DNA of 64,000 nucleotides from Ophiodon elongatus (Eukaryota; Chordata; Actinopteri; Perciformes; Hexagrammidae). Positions within the stretch are counted from its first letter, which is position 1. Each line of letters starts with the position of its first letter. The notes under the pieces were generated by a model. That model was not told the DNA's origin, ran no database searches, and saw nothing but the letters and a program-made list of their open reading frames with translations. The translations under genes were made by a program, and so were the position numbers. Shown here one piece after another: positions 1-13,100 of this stretch. The DNA lies in assembly GCA_016806645.1 (NCBI GenBank), contig JACSYO010000093.1, positions 468,001 through 532,000 on the forward strand, read 5' to 3'.

Positions 1-420
1 TGCTGGCACTGGAACGACAGAACCAATAGACCAGGACCGGATTAACTGGACAGCATTAATTGAGCAGACAATAGCAGGCTGACATGGATAAAGTGGTCTA
101 ATTGTTTGAAAGACCATCACCTAATTGGAAATTAAGAGGATTTATTGCTCCAGCAACAACATCTCCATCTCAATCATGTCCCTTGTCATATAAACAACCC
201 ATCCAAAACTATAAACAGTAAAACGTAACACAATCAGACATTTGTGGCTGCAGCTTAACGTTTTTGTACAGCATGTAAAAAAAAAATCACTTTCACTATG
301 TATATTCTGAATGAATTTAACACATAGCTCAATTTAAACACCTTTGATATGAACAGCAGGATGACTGACACATTTTTTTACTCTTTATTTGTGTCTCACA
401 TTCACATATTCCCCTCACAG

Positions 421-3400
421 GAAATTGTTTTGGACAGACAAGGGGTCAGACAGTGGAGTTCCTCCAAAGGTTGGCAGTGCTGACATGGACGGAGGAAACG
501 TCAAAAACCTCTACACAGGCAACCTGGCAAACATAGGATTCATCGCCGCTGACATCTCTGCCATGAAACTGTACTGGGGTGTGTCGGGCTCAGGGGTGGT
601 ATGTACACTATACCTGCTCAACATATGGACTATGAACAAAAATGTTGTCAGTTACTGTACATTTCAGTGCGAGCTGCATTGCTGGGATGTTGAAGGGAAT
701 AAATGATCCTCAACTGAGTTCACTTGCTATTTTTATTTCTATTCACCTTTCTATTTGTGAAAAGGTTATCCTTTTAATATTCAATGTCAAACTATTCAAC
801 AAGTAATTTCCACCGCAATAATGTGATGTGTTCAGATCAAGCTTTTTTTCTTTTTATTCATGTTCTCCTTGTTCTCATGTTACTTCTGCTATTCTTTTAC
901 TCATAGTTTCAACCTCATACTGGCCCTGATTGAACTACTTTCAGTAACCATGTCCTCTTTGCTCTCCGTCCTTATTTGCCCAGATTGAGTCTGGCACCAT
1001 GGACGGAGTAACCCGGGTGATTGTGGTGAGTGGCCTGTCTCATCCATGGGGGCTGACGATCTACCAGAGCCACCTCTACTACACCGACCTGGACTACGAG
1101 GTTATTGAGAGGGTGGACAAGGACAACGGTGCTAATATGTTGGTGATGAGGAGCGGCATGTCTGGCCTGCGCGCCCTCAAAGTGCACGCCAGAGACAGTA
1201 TGTGGACTCGCTTGTTTTCAATTTAATCCAGAGATATCTGTCCTTGAGTTTTTATGGTGTTTTCTTCTGGACTGTTGTATTACGCAACAGATAATTACTG
1301 CCAGTGAGCAAGCGAGCAGTTGTGTTCTCCTGAAGGACAGCATCATAAGTACTTCATCTTTTGTGTTGAAAAGGCTTTTTAGCATTACAGTTGTCATAGC
1401 TCTTTTTTTTCAAAATAAAATAAGTATTTTTTTTATATTGAAAGAAGATTTTGTTCTCTCTTTCACATATGTATTTTTTTTATTAATAATAAGAAATAAC
1501 AAGTTAGATAGGTAGTGATAAAAGGAGGAATTACTATATTTTTAATGGTCTATTAATTACAACTGTGCAATAGTGCATAGTAACAAGTCAGACATGTTTT
1601 TCTGAATATTCATAGTGCAACATATATTTTCATACATGCAGATGCTATATAGATAATAAACACTGATGATAATAATAATGATAATTATAACAATTATAAT
1701 AATACTAAAACTTTTTATATAGCTTTACCAAAACACAGTTACAAACCCTAAACATTTTTTTTATTCATAAGGGATGGGCCATGACAGCAAGGTTTTTGTG
1801 GCATCTGTCTCTCCCTCAATCAAATCTTGCTCGGTTTAGATCAAAATTACAACGATTTTTTCTTATATACCAATGAAATTGTTTCTGCACGGCACAAACA
1901 TATTTGGAACCTGTCAAACATTTTTCACACGAATAGAAAAACTACAGCCTCCTTGCCTTCTTCAGATGTTTATTTATAATGTTGATAGCATTGCAGTACT
2001 ATGGGCTCATATGACCCAGTAATGCTCACTTCCACCAATATCTTTCTCTCTGCCACTTCAGACTCAGCCGGGACCACCAACGCCTGCAGCTCCAACAATG
2101 GGGGCTGTCCCCACCTATGTCTACCCAAACCAGACAATCAAAAAGCCTGTGCCTGCACCACAGGCTTTAACCCGTCTCAAGATGGCTCCCGCTGTGAACA
2201 GTATGAATCTTTCGCAGTTGTCTCCACTTCCAAGTACATCCGTGGCTTCCACGTAAACAGCTCCGACCACTCTGAAGCTATGGTGCCTGTCGGTGGAAGT
2301 ATGTTGGCTTGATGTTCTGCATTATGGTGTTGTGAATTGTTGGCTGTAAATACCAAATTATCAGTTGATACAAGTAGCATTTCTTTTTTGTTGCAGATTA
2401 TTACTCCATTAAGGGCAAGTTGGACCTCCATATTGAATCTGGCTTTGTATACTGGACTGACAACAGCACCACCACCTCAAACAGGGGCATCTTCAGGGCC
2501 AAAACAGATGGGGGGCTTTACAGCACTGTCCTCAACTCGGGCGTTGGAAGAGGAGGCATCCAGGGCCTTGCTGTAGACTGGGTTGCGGGTATGAAGCCAC
2601 CCAACCTTCCCGTTATTAATCCATTATCATTACAAATACAGGCAGATTTACAGGCTCAAGGGGCAAAGATATTAACTAGAACTTGCATAAAGAAAGTCAT
2701 ACATAATATTTCACTAAAGTGTATTCATTTCATGCACAATTCAAACCTTAAGGTACTGTGTCAAGCACGATAGGTGTGTGTCTCTCTGCTTGCAGTAATC
2801 TTATCCTCGTCTCTCCATTAACTTTCTTAGGTAACTTATACTTCACCAATGCCTTTGAGAGCGAGACCTTCCTGGAGGTGCTTGCCATCAACACCACATA
2901 CCGAATGATTCTCCTCAAGTCCTCCCAGGACCGGCCCCGTGACGTGGCTGTCAGCCCCAAGCTTCGCTACCTCTTCTGGACTGATGGTGGCCAAACACCC
3001 AAAATTGAGCGGGCCCTGCTGGATGGTACCAACCGCACTGTGTTGGCATCGGAAAGCCTAGCGTCACCTCGTGGCCTTACCATTGATTACACCAACGATT
3101 TCCTCTACTGGACAGATGATGTTCTTGATATGATCTCCCGAATGGCTACAGATGGCACACAGAGGCGGATTATCCGGTATGGGAGCCGGTATCCGTCGCC
3201 AACAGGGATGGCTATATTCGGAAACTACATGCTTTGGGTGGATAAAAAGCTTGGGAAGCTCTTACAGGCCAGTAAGGACCCAGCCAATACTGACCAGCCA
3301 GAGGTGAGAGTTAAATCTGCTTGAGTTAATACAGATTTAGCTTTCGTTTGTTGGGGAAACACATATGTGGTCTCAAATATTAAATGTGTAATCCTGCTGG

Positions 3401-5436
3401 GAATGTGCTATGCCCATTCCAATAAATAACAAAAAAAAATGTTTTCCCAATGGTACCAGGTAATTCGAGACAATCTTGAGGGGCTGATGGATGTCACTGT
3501 CTTTGACGCTCATGTCCAGCCTACATCTGCCAACCAGGTGGGCTTCAACCCATGTCGAGAAGATAATGGACGTTGCCAGCAGCTCTGTTTTGCCATGCTG
3601 GGCCAGGAGCAACCAAAATGCGGTTGTGCACATGGGTCGCTCCTGAGTAACGGAGTAACATGTGGTTACGGACAAGAGGAGTTTTTAGTTTTCACCACAG
3701 ATTACACGCTGAATAGCCTGAGGTTAGATCCTTTGGACCACAGCACCCCCTATCCAGTGGTGAACGTGGGCTACAACTTGATGGCTTTGGATTATGACTT
3801 CAAGGACAAGAGAATTTTCTTTACCCAGTATATGGGAATTGGTCGGAGCAGAATTGGCTACGTCACCACTACGTCCAGTACCAACCCGCCTGTCATCATA
3901 GCTACAAGTGAGTTAAGCATTAATTGTTGCTATCATCCCTTTGTTGGGACTCCATCTTGTCATATGTTTTACCCTGTTTCAGTTTCTAATTTGTTTTCTA
4001 ATCTAATCATTGTTATATTTACTGTTTATTCAATACCATCTCGTCTCTGTTACACTGCTCAGATTTGGATGACCCTGAGGGATTGGCGTATGATTGGGTC
4101 AACAAGCGTCTCTACTTTACCGACTACTATAGGCGCAATGTCCAGTCCATGGGGGTGGATGGGATGAACCGCTCAATCATCGCGAATGCAAATCGTCCCA
4201 GAGGCATCATCGTTGACCCCTGCTATGGGTATAAGCTACAGCCCATTATTTCACTTACCAATGTCTACAGATTGGCCATAGATGATTTCTGTACTCATGA
4301 TGAAGCTCCTCTCCTCGTTTCTTATTCTGTTCTGTCTTCCCAGTTACCTGTACTGGACTGACTGGGGCTCTCCAGCTAAGATTGAGAGAGCCACACTAAG
4401 TGGAAACTTCCGGACCCCAATCATTAACAGCCGCCTGACAACGCCCAATGGCCTTACTCTGGATTATGAAGAAAGGATGCTTTACTGGGCTGATGCCACA
4501 TTGTATGTCCAGTTTTTGATATATTCTGTGTTGCAGCAGATCCCATACTGCTCAATTTTTTTTGACAACTCCTCTTCTCCCCTGCTGCTTCCCTCAGAGA
4601 TAAGATTGAAAGGGCCACTCTAACTGGTGCCAACCGACAAGTGATCTTGCAGGGGGTCCAGTACCCGTATGCCATGACTGTCTTCCAACAGGACATCTTC
4701 TGGACTGACTGGACTGAGAGATCCGTCTTTAGGGCGGGGAAGGACGATGGCTCTGGCTTTGCAGTGCTGGTCCAGGACCTGCAGTACCGACCAAATGACA
4801 TCCACGTTTATGCCGCATCTAAGCAAGAAAGCTGCTCCAGCTCTTGTCAGCAGTTCAACGGAGGCTGCAGTAATGTCTGTGTTCCCGGTAAGAATACTTC
4901 CTTGTGAGTGCTGCTATGCAAAGCACTGAATCCCCTCTAATACTCCATTTGAGTTACACATCAACCAACAGTGAATATACAGGCTTTCCTCAAAAAATCT
5001 AAAACTTTGAATTCATCTTTCTCTGGACAAATTGTCTAATTTGCTGCTGTTCAAGGCTCATTTTATACATTTGGCTCATCATTTTTTGGTGCCTCAATTA
5101 AGTCTGAACAAGAAAGTCTTCCGTTAAGCTTCTTGAAGCTTTAACCAAGATAAGGACACCACAGGTAAGTGTTTTGTATTTCAAGTGAGTGCTTTTGCTC
5201 ACTTAGATATACAAGCAAGTAGAGAAAGTTCTGAACGTCCTAAACAACACAAAGAGACACACAGTACTACTAATTAACAAAACTTTAAAGACTCTCCATT
5301 CTCAAATTCCCTCACCTCCCATAATCTTTCCTGCAGGTCCATTGGGCCCAGAGTGCCAGTGTCCTCATCAGGGGAAGTGGTACCTGGCCAACAATGGCAA
5401 AGACTGTGTCAAAGACACAGGGAAACGCTGTCAGCC
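421..5436 (+). other. lrp2b: lrp2b block 1: YWTD propeller and EGF-like units (exons 1-9 and start of exon 10)
   Basis: Exons are 421-598, 984-1197, 2062-2298, 2397-2588, 2831-3303, 3460-3907, 4063-4228, 4344-4502 and 4598-4887; the last EGF ends in exon 10 (5337-5540). The first two exons are the end of a six-bladed propeller ([15 protein letters not shown]). An EGF-like unit follows ([12 protein letters not shown]) and then a second propeller (VYWTDN, LFWTDGG, LYWTDD). Next come another EGF-like unit ([12 protein letters not shown]) and a third propeller ([20 protein letters not shown]). The EGF starting [12 protein letters not shown] closes the block. In LRP family receptors these propellers release ligand in acidic endosomes. 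The block starts mid-propeller, so the 5' end is cut by the window edge. Confidence 0.88.
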
Positions 5437-8400
5437 AGAGCAGTTCACCTGTCTCGATGGTGACTGCATCTCAGCGCGCTGGAAGTGTGACGGCTACAAC
5501 GACTGCCAGGATAACTCAGATGAGCTGGAGAGAGTGTGTGGTGAGAGATGGGGTTTAATCTGACTTTAGACAGTGGATGGTTACCATTTTGAGTGGACAG
5601 ATAGAAGCAAACCAAGTAAGCAAGCAGATTGTTTGCAGCCCTTGTTTGCTCTTAAAAAAAGAGAATAAACAGAAAGTCTAAGACAACTAAAATAAAATAT
5701 AAATATCACAGCACTCTGTTGTTATTCCCGCTCAGCCTTCCACACCTGCTCAGCCGTGGACTTTACCTGTGACAATGGCCGCTGCGTGCTGCTCAGCTAC
5801 ACCTGTGACTACGCGGACGACTGTGGAGACAACAGTGACGAGCGAGGCTGCCCCTTCCCCACATGTAACCCTGCTACCGAGTTCACCTGCGCCAACGGAC
5901 GCTGCATCAGTGCAGCCTTTGTCTGTGACGGCCACAACGACTGCAGAGACAACGCCACCTCTGACGAAATCAACTGCCGTGAGTGATGATTCGGCTGATC
6001 AAGGGATTTATTATGGTGGAAAATGAGATACACATGTTGGAAAAAAAATGTTCACCACCGTCCCAAAAATTATTTCAACTGCTCTGAAGACAGTGTAAAC
6101 CATCAAAAGTTATAAATGTTATCCTTTTACATTGTTATAGTTATCTATAATGGGTATTTACTAACAAAACATGCAAATGATTATGGAATAAAACTTTGTA
6201 TTTTTATTGAATTTTTTAGCAGTTTTAATTATGTGTTATAAGCTGCTTAGAGCTACTATTAGGGAGTTAAACAGGTCATGATTCCCTCTCTAATATCTAT
6301 TTCAAAGCGCTTTGAAAACATCTCCTTCAAACAACATGATTTTTTATAGTGTCTGGCCAAATACTATATTTGAACATTTACTTTCGCCCCAACACTCATT
6401 TTCACTGAACCGAGCCTGAATACATCATAATGTTACTGAGTGTGATCCTTTGCTGCTGAATAAGTAAAATGTGTCCTGTGTTTTTGATTCTATGGTTGAT
6501 GTTTTGATCTTTGCCCTCCTCTCCCCTCTCCAGCGGACAGGTCGTGTCCTGCAGGCCAGGTCAAGTGTGACCGCAACAACATCTGCATCTACCCTGATAA
6601 CTTGTGTGATGGCTACAACAACTGTGGAGACAACAGCGATGAGAATCCTCTCTTCTGCTGTAAGTTGAAGCATTTGTCCTGCTGCTGAGTGAGAGCGCGT
6701 AAGAAACAGACATGCTGAGAAGAAGAGTACCACTTATAGAGTTTATGTTTTACCTGCTGAGTAGATTACCTAGAGCTGGATGTATGGAAGAGTTTGTGTT
6801 ACTGTGTTACAGCGGGTCGTACGTGTTCTCCGGATATGTTCCGCTGCGATGAAGGGAAGTGTATCCCCGGCTCCTGGGTGTGTGACTCCATCAAAGACTG
6901 CAGTGATGGGACAGATGAACCTCTTTCCTGTGGTGAGTTCTCTGCATTTACATTTGATTCGATATTGATTTGCAGCCCATGTCATCAGACTTTTGACTTT
7001 GTAGTTACATGCCATTCTTTTAGTGTTTATAATATGATTTTAGTCAGTGTAATGAGTCAAGCCATTGCTTCTGGATAACACCTTTTTATATACAGTAACG
7101 AACAATTGGTGTTTTTAATTTTTATGCCCGCAAATCTTAGTCAAAATAAGGCAAAAGATGTGTTATTAGCTACATAATACCTTTTTTTGTATTATTTAGT
7201 TGTGCATTTTACTTTAAATCCAGTCGTCAGTTTGTCAGAACAGATGCTGTATATTTCCAAATTATGGTTTATCAATGACCTGTTATCTAGACAGTGAATC
7301 TCTTTGACTTTCAAATCAAAACGTTCAGCTTTTTGTTGCTGATTATTGGTCTGCGATAAGTGTAGATCTCTTAAGGCGATTCTCTTCCTTTGTTCCTGTG
7401 CAGAGGATCAAATCAAAACATGCAGTCCCAGCCAGTTCACTTGTACAAATGGAAACTGCCTCCCCCAGTCAATGGTCTGTGATGGTAACAATGACTGCTG
7501 GGACAACAGTGACGAGGCTCCTGAACTACAGTGTGGTAAGATAGCACCTAGACATGTATTTATTTCACTGTGTGACAGGACTACTGGTAATCTATTTATT
7601 GTATGTGATGTGTGAGAGGATAGAAAGATTACGCTATATTTGAGCTAATTTATTTTCTCCTTAGCGTCATCCCATGTCTCATCTGTTTTTTGCCTCCTCG
7701 TACACTTTAATCATGTGTGCTCTTAAAATCTTTACAGTTAAATGTGTAATTTCCCACATGTTAATGGAATCATATAGTTCTAGTTCTAGCATCCATCTCT
7801 AGTCAACCCCACTCATCTTCTCTCCGTCTCCTTCAGGCCAACGTACCTGCAGTTCCAACCAGTTCACCTGTCCGACCTGGTTTCCCGGTTACTCGCGCTG
7901 TGTGCCGTTAAGCTTTGTGTGTGACGGAGATAAAGACTGCGCCAATGCGGCTGATGAACTCCAGAACTGCCCCAACCGCACCTGCCATATGAATGAGTTT
8001 GCATGTTCCAACGGGCTTTGCATTTTCCTCCCCTACCAGTAAGTAGGAAGAGTGTGTGAGTGAACAAAAGTAGACACTGTTTTTGCCAGTCCGGGAAACT
8101 AATTATCTTGTTACTTAATAGAGTCTAATGAATTGGTCCTCCTCCCCAGCTGTGACCGTGTGAATGACTGCGGGGACGGCAGTGATGAGTTGGGCTGTAC
8201 CTATGACACGTGCAGCAGCAACCAGTTCACCTGCGGTAACGGAGCCTGCATCGCCGCCTCCTTCACCTGCGATGGGCAGAGCGATTGTACGGATGGCTCA
8301 GATGAAGCGGAGAGCTTGTGCATCACGGCCCAGCCCACCTGTGCTCCTCAGCAGTACATGTGCAAGTCAGGCGAGTGCATCGACCTCAAAAAGGTGTGCA

Positions 8401-10118
8401 ACGGACAAAAGGACTGCCAGGACAACAGCGACGAAAAAGGCTGCGGTGAGAGATTTGGAAATATGACATTATGTCAAAATATTGATTGATGTGAGTTTAC
8501 AGTAGATAAAGAAAACAGCCTGTCCCTGACACGACCAAGTTATCACTAACATACAAGTCCATTGTTTTAATTCAGTGGCGACAAACAATAAGGTTTCTTT
8601 CCAAGGTTATTCGCTATCCTTACATTTATTTCCAGTTGGGTACATTTTGTGAACTATCGTTAGTTTTTATGATATTATAAAGTATTGATTGTACGTTTAA
8701 TTATTTATTTGCCAAACTATTCTACATTGTGATATCAAACATCTTCAAATGTTTGGTTATGTTTCACACAAGTCCAAAACCCAAAGATATTCAGTGTTAA
8801 TGATACATTTACAACAAAAAAAAGAGAAGAGCAATAAATGCTCAATTCTGAGAAGTTGGAACTAGCAAATATGTAGCATTATTGTTTGATGAATAACTTA
8901 AATGATTAATACATTTCCACATTTGTTAATTACAAATCCGTGAATTAGTTCATTGACTTATCGTTTCAAGATTTATATAGTTTCAACCTAATCTGTTAGA
9001 ATATTTTTCACTCATTTAAATTCATATTGAGATCCCTCAAGTCATTTATCTGTATCACCTTTTTTTCCTGCCCTTTTTTCCCCACTTCCCCTTCTTTTTC
9101 CGTTTAGGAATCAATGAGTGCCGCAACCCATCAGTCCACAAGTGTGCCCAGCTCTGCACCGACACCCTCACTGGGTACTACTGTTCCTGCCAGCCTGGCT
9201 ACCGACTCATGCCGGATGGCAAAGCCTGTGAGGACCTCGACGAGTGCTCCAGCACACCTGCCGTCTGCAGCCAGATCTGCGAGAACACTTTTGGCTCGTA
9301 CCACTGCAAATGTGCCCCTGGGTATATTCGTGAACCGGATGGACGCACCTGTCGTCAGAACAGTGGCATTGCCCCGTACCTGTTGTACAGTAATCGCTAC
9401 TACATCCGCAATTTGACCACTGACGGGTCACATCTGAGTTTAGTCCTGCAGGGGCTGTCCAACGTGGTGGCGTTAGACTTTGACGACTATGAGAAGAGGC
9501 TTTATTGGCTGGATGCAGGGGCGGGGAAGATTGAGCGGATGCGTTTCGACGGGACTGACAGGGAGACGCTGGCGGATGACGATATATTAGGAGCTGAAGG
9601 CCTGGCACTGGACTGGGTGGGCAGGTGTGTGAAGCAGGAAAAATGAATTATTAAAGCTGTCTTCGTTCATAAGTTATTCATTATTCAATAGTTTATTGAA
9701 CAGTAATAAGCAAAATACCAGAGTCAAATTCCTTGTGTGTGTTCACACTTACTTGCCCAGTGAAGCTGATTCTGATTCTCAGTCTAACACATGAATACAT
9801 TTGTGAAAAAGAACTAGTTTATAACTGCAGGAGAACTTTGCTCCTTTAACTTATATCTCATTTTTTGTAAATACTGTTGTTATGAGCATGGAATCAGTCT
9901 GGCTGACCAAAACATGGCTGCAGGGATCTCAGTGAAAACTTTTGTGTCTGCTGCAGGAAGTTGTACTGGGTGGAAGGTTACTATGGTTCAGTCCATGTGA
10001 TGGAGCTGGATGGACGCTACCAGAAGAGACTGCTGTCAGGAGAATTCACTGATGGAAACAGCACTTATCTCATCAGCCGGCCTCGTGCTGTGGCGGTTAA
10101 CCCTAAATATGGGTACTG

Positions 10119-10152
<34 letters not shown>

Positions 10153-13100
10153 ACACACACATACAGAAGCAGTTCATCTGTGGCTAACACCAAAACCAGA
10201 TGTTTACAGTTGATGATTAATATTGCAAAAACCCTTTTCCTCTCTGTAATAGTCGGTATTTACATAGGCTTTGTAATCTTGTGCTGTCTACACTGCTCCA
10301 TTTAGGCATAAGAAAAGGAAAGGTAATAAAAAAAATGCTTTCAGAAATAGAATATTAGATATTTCTACTGTAGCTGTTTGATAGATTTATAATGCTAAAT
10401 GTCCACTACAATTTATTCTTTAATCCTTTTGTCTTTCCTCTTCTTTGTTTCCAGATGGCTTTACTGGACTGACTGGGGTGACACAGCGTATATCGGCAGA
10501 TCTGGCATGGACGGAAGCAATGTCAGTGCCATTATAACAACCAAGCTGGAGTGGCCCAGTGCTCTCACCATAGACTACACCACCAACAAGATCTTCTTCG
10601 CTGATTCTCACCTTAACTTTCTGGAGTGAGTTCAGAGATTCAGACATGAGTCCATTTTTAGTTGCCATCAAGTACGCTTCAACAGGTTTTCCTGTATAAT
10701 AGTAACAGTGAAATGCCTTCAGCGTGTATTAACCCTCCACTGTATCAACTTTCAGCTTTGCAGACTTGAACGGCCAGAACCGACACCGGGCCATCGCCGG
10801 TACACTTCCCCATGTCTTTGCTGTTTCCCTGTTCGAGGACTGGGTTTACTGGACGGACTGGAACACACACACAGTAGAGAAGGCTCACAAGTACACTGGC
10901 GAACAGCGCACAATCATGGGCAACAACACACATCGACCATATGACGTTCGCGTATACCACCCCTACAGGCAGCCTCGCAGTACGTACATTTGAAATGTAG
11001 TAGCTTAAGTTCTTATTGTATCAATTGACTGCAGCCCAGAATTGACCAATATGTCCTTTTTAATCAACTCATTTCCCAGGTGAAAACCCCTGCTCCTCCC
11101 ATCACCTGACCTGCAGTCACCTGTGTCTGATTGCCCCTGGTGGGCAACAAGCTACCTGCCAGTGCCCAGATCACTTCATCGGCCTCTCGGTTGGCTTCGA
11201 GATCCAGTGTGTCGCCGACTGCTCCAGCACCCAGTTCCGCTGTGGAGACAACGAGAAGTCAGTCAGATATAAAATCACTCGTGTTCCCATTTCACGGTCC
11301 TCACAACTCCATTCATCCAGCCAGTCTCACTGTTCTCTCATAGTAAACTTTTATCCAAGTTGCAGAAAAATGATAAACTTGAATGGGATTATTTCCAGAG
11401 CTTTATATATTGGGGCATTGTCCATAAAATCCTGTGAATCTAGATTTACTGTTTGTTAAAAAAATAAAAAATAAAATATTTTAAAAGCAGGCTATACAAA
11501 TTAGGGCTGAACAATATTGGAAAAACAAGTGTCACTGCAATAAGTCAAATGCATCAATCCGATGTACTTTTAAAGCAGAACTAAGAGGATAGATACAGTT
11601 TGTGCTTTAGTAAACAATGTAATCATATACACATCGTTGTATATGGTGGTTGTACGGATATGAATGGTGATGACAGCTAAAAGTCACACCCACAAAGCAT
11701 CGTTAACGAGACGGGCTCCGTGTTTCAAGACGGGTCAGGTGGGTCGCTGACATCGCCGCAGACCCCTCGTTCTATGGACAGTCCTCTCTGTCGGGGCGCA
11801 CATAGAGGAAATGCGCCCGGTAAGGGCCAACGAGTACCAGGGACCAGATTGCCCCACACCAAGCGGCCATCTCTGACCCACAGAGTTGAATCCCTCGGCA
11901 GAAGTGGACCTCATCTGCTGGGAAGTGTAAAAAAAATTCAGTTAATTATGAAACTGTGGCGGGCCTACCTAGACTGGAGGTAATTAATGGGAAACAATGG
12001 ATTAGGTATGGAAAATTAGAGCTGTGGCAGTTTTCTTTTTTTATTGTGCAGCAAAACACCTGCCGCACAATTTTCCATTTATGTTCTGTCAGCTAACCTG
12101 GTTGTGTCCTGTCTTGTCCATAGGTGTGTTTCTATATGGTGGAAGTGTGACGGCCAGTCAGATTGCGGTGATGGCTCAGATGAACCTCAGACCTGCCCGC
12201 CCCGTTATTGCCCCACCGGCCAGTTCCAGTGTCAAGATGGCAACTGTACCTACCCCGGCTTCATCTGCGATGGCCACTCAGACTGCCCTGACAGTTCAGA
12301 CGAGGATGCAGCGCTCTGCAGTATGGCAATTAACATTTACTGTCATTAACTGCAACAGGGTAGAAAAGGCCTCGGCCAGGCCTTTGTCTCATGAGAAGCC
12401 CTCACACTTACAAACTAGTTCAGGCAGATGATTAAGTTTGGACTCACCTCATTTTTTCAAACACAAGTCAAGCTGCAGTCTCTTCCCTTAGGTGACCACC
12501 GATGCCAAGAAAACCAGTTCCAGTGTAAAAACAAGATGTGCATCCCTGTGTCCTGGCACTGTGACGGAGTGAATGACTGTTCTGATGGCAGCGACGAGGA
12601 CGCAGAGACTTGTTCCCAGAAGACGTGCCGACCGGGACAGTTCCAGTGTGCCAACGGGCGCTGCCTGCCGGCGAGCTACGTGTGTGACGCCCAGGACGAC
12701 TGTGGGGATGGATCTGATGAGCCGTATGAAACCTGCAGTAAGTGGTATATTTTACGAAAATGGCAGTTTTAATGAATTACATATTTAAATGATACAACAC
12801 ACTACCTAAACTGAGAGGTTCAATGTCTTGTTCAGTGGCTGTGGCAGGAATTAAATACTCTCTCCAATAAAAAAAAACAAGTACATTTCATAGCTATACT
12901 ACTGGACATATCATGAGAAAAATAAGCAGTTAATGCCATGGCTTAGCATTTCCACCTTGGACATCCAGGGTTTCATACCAATCCATTCCATTATCCAAAC
13001 CGCTTATCCTATTCAGGGTCGCGGGGCCGTCAACTTGTGGGTAGGGCTTAAACGAGGGGTATAGCTCGCATAGAAGCCAGGTGTAGCTACGCATCTCTAT

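Noticed and set aside
11720..11983. 87-codon open frame in an lrp2b intron
   Set aside because: It is read through the antisense 28S rRNA fragment; the GC-rich composition explains the open frame.
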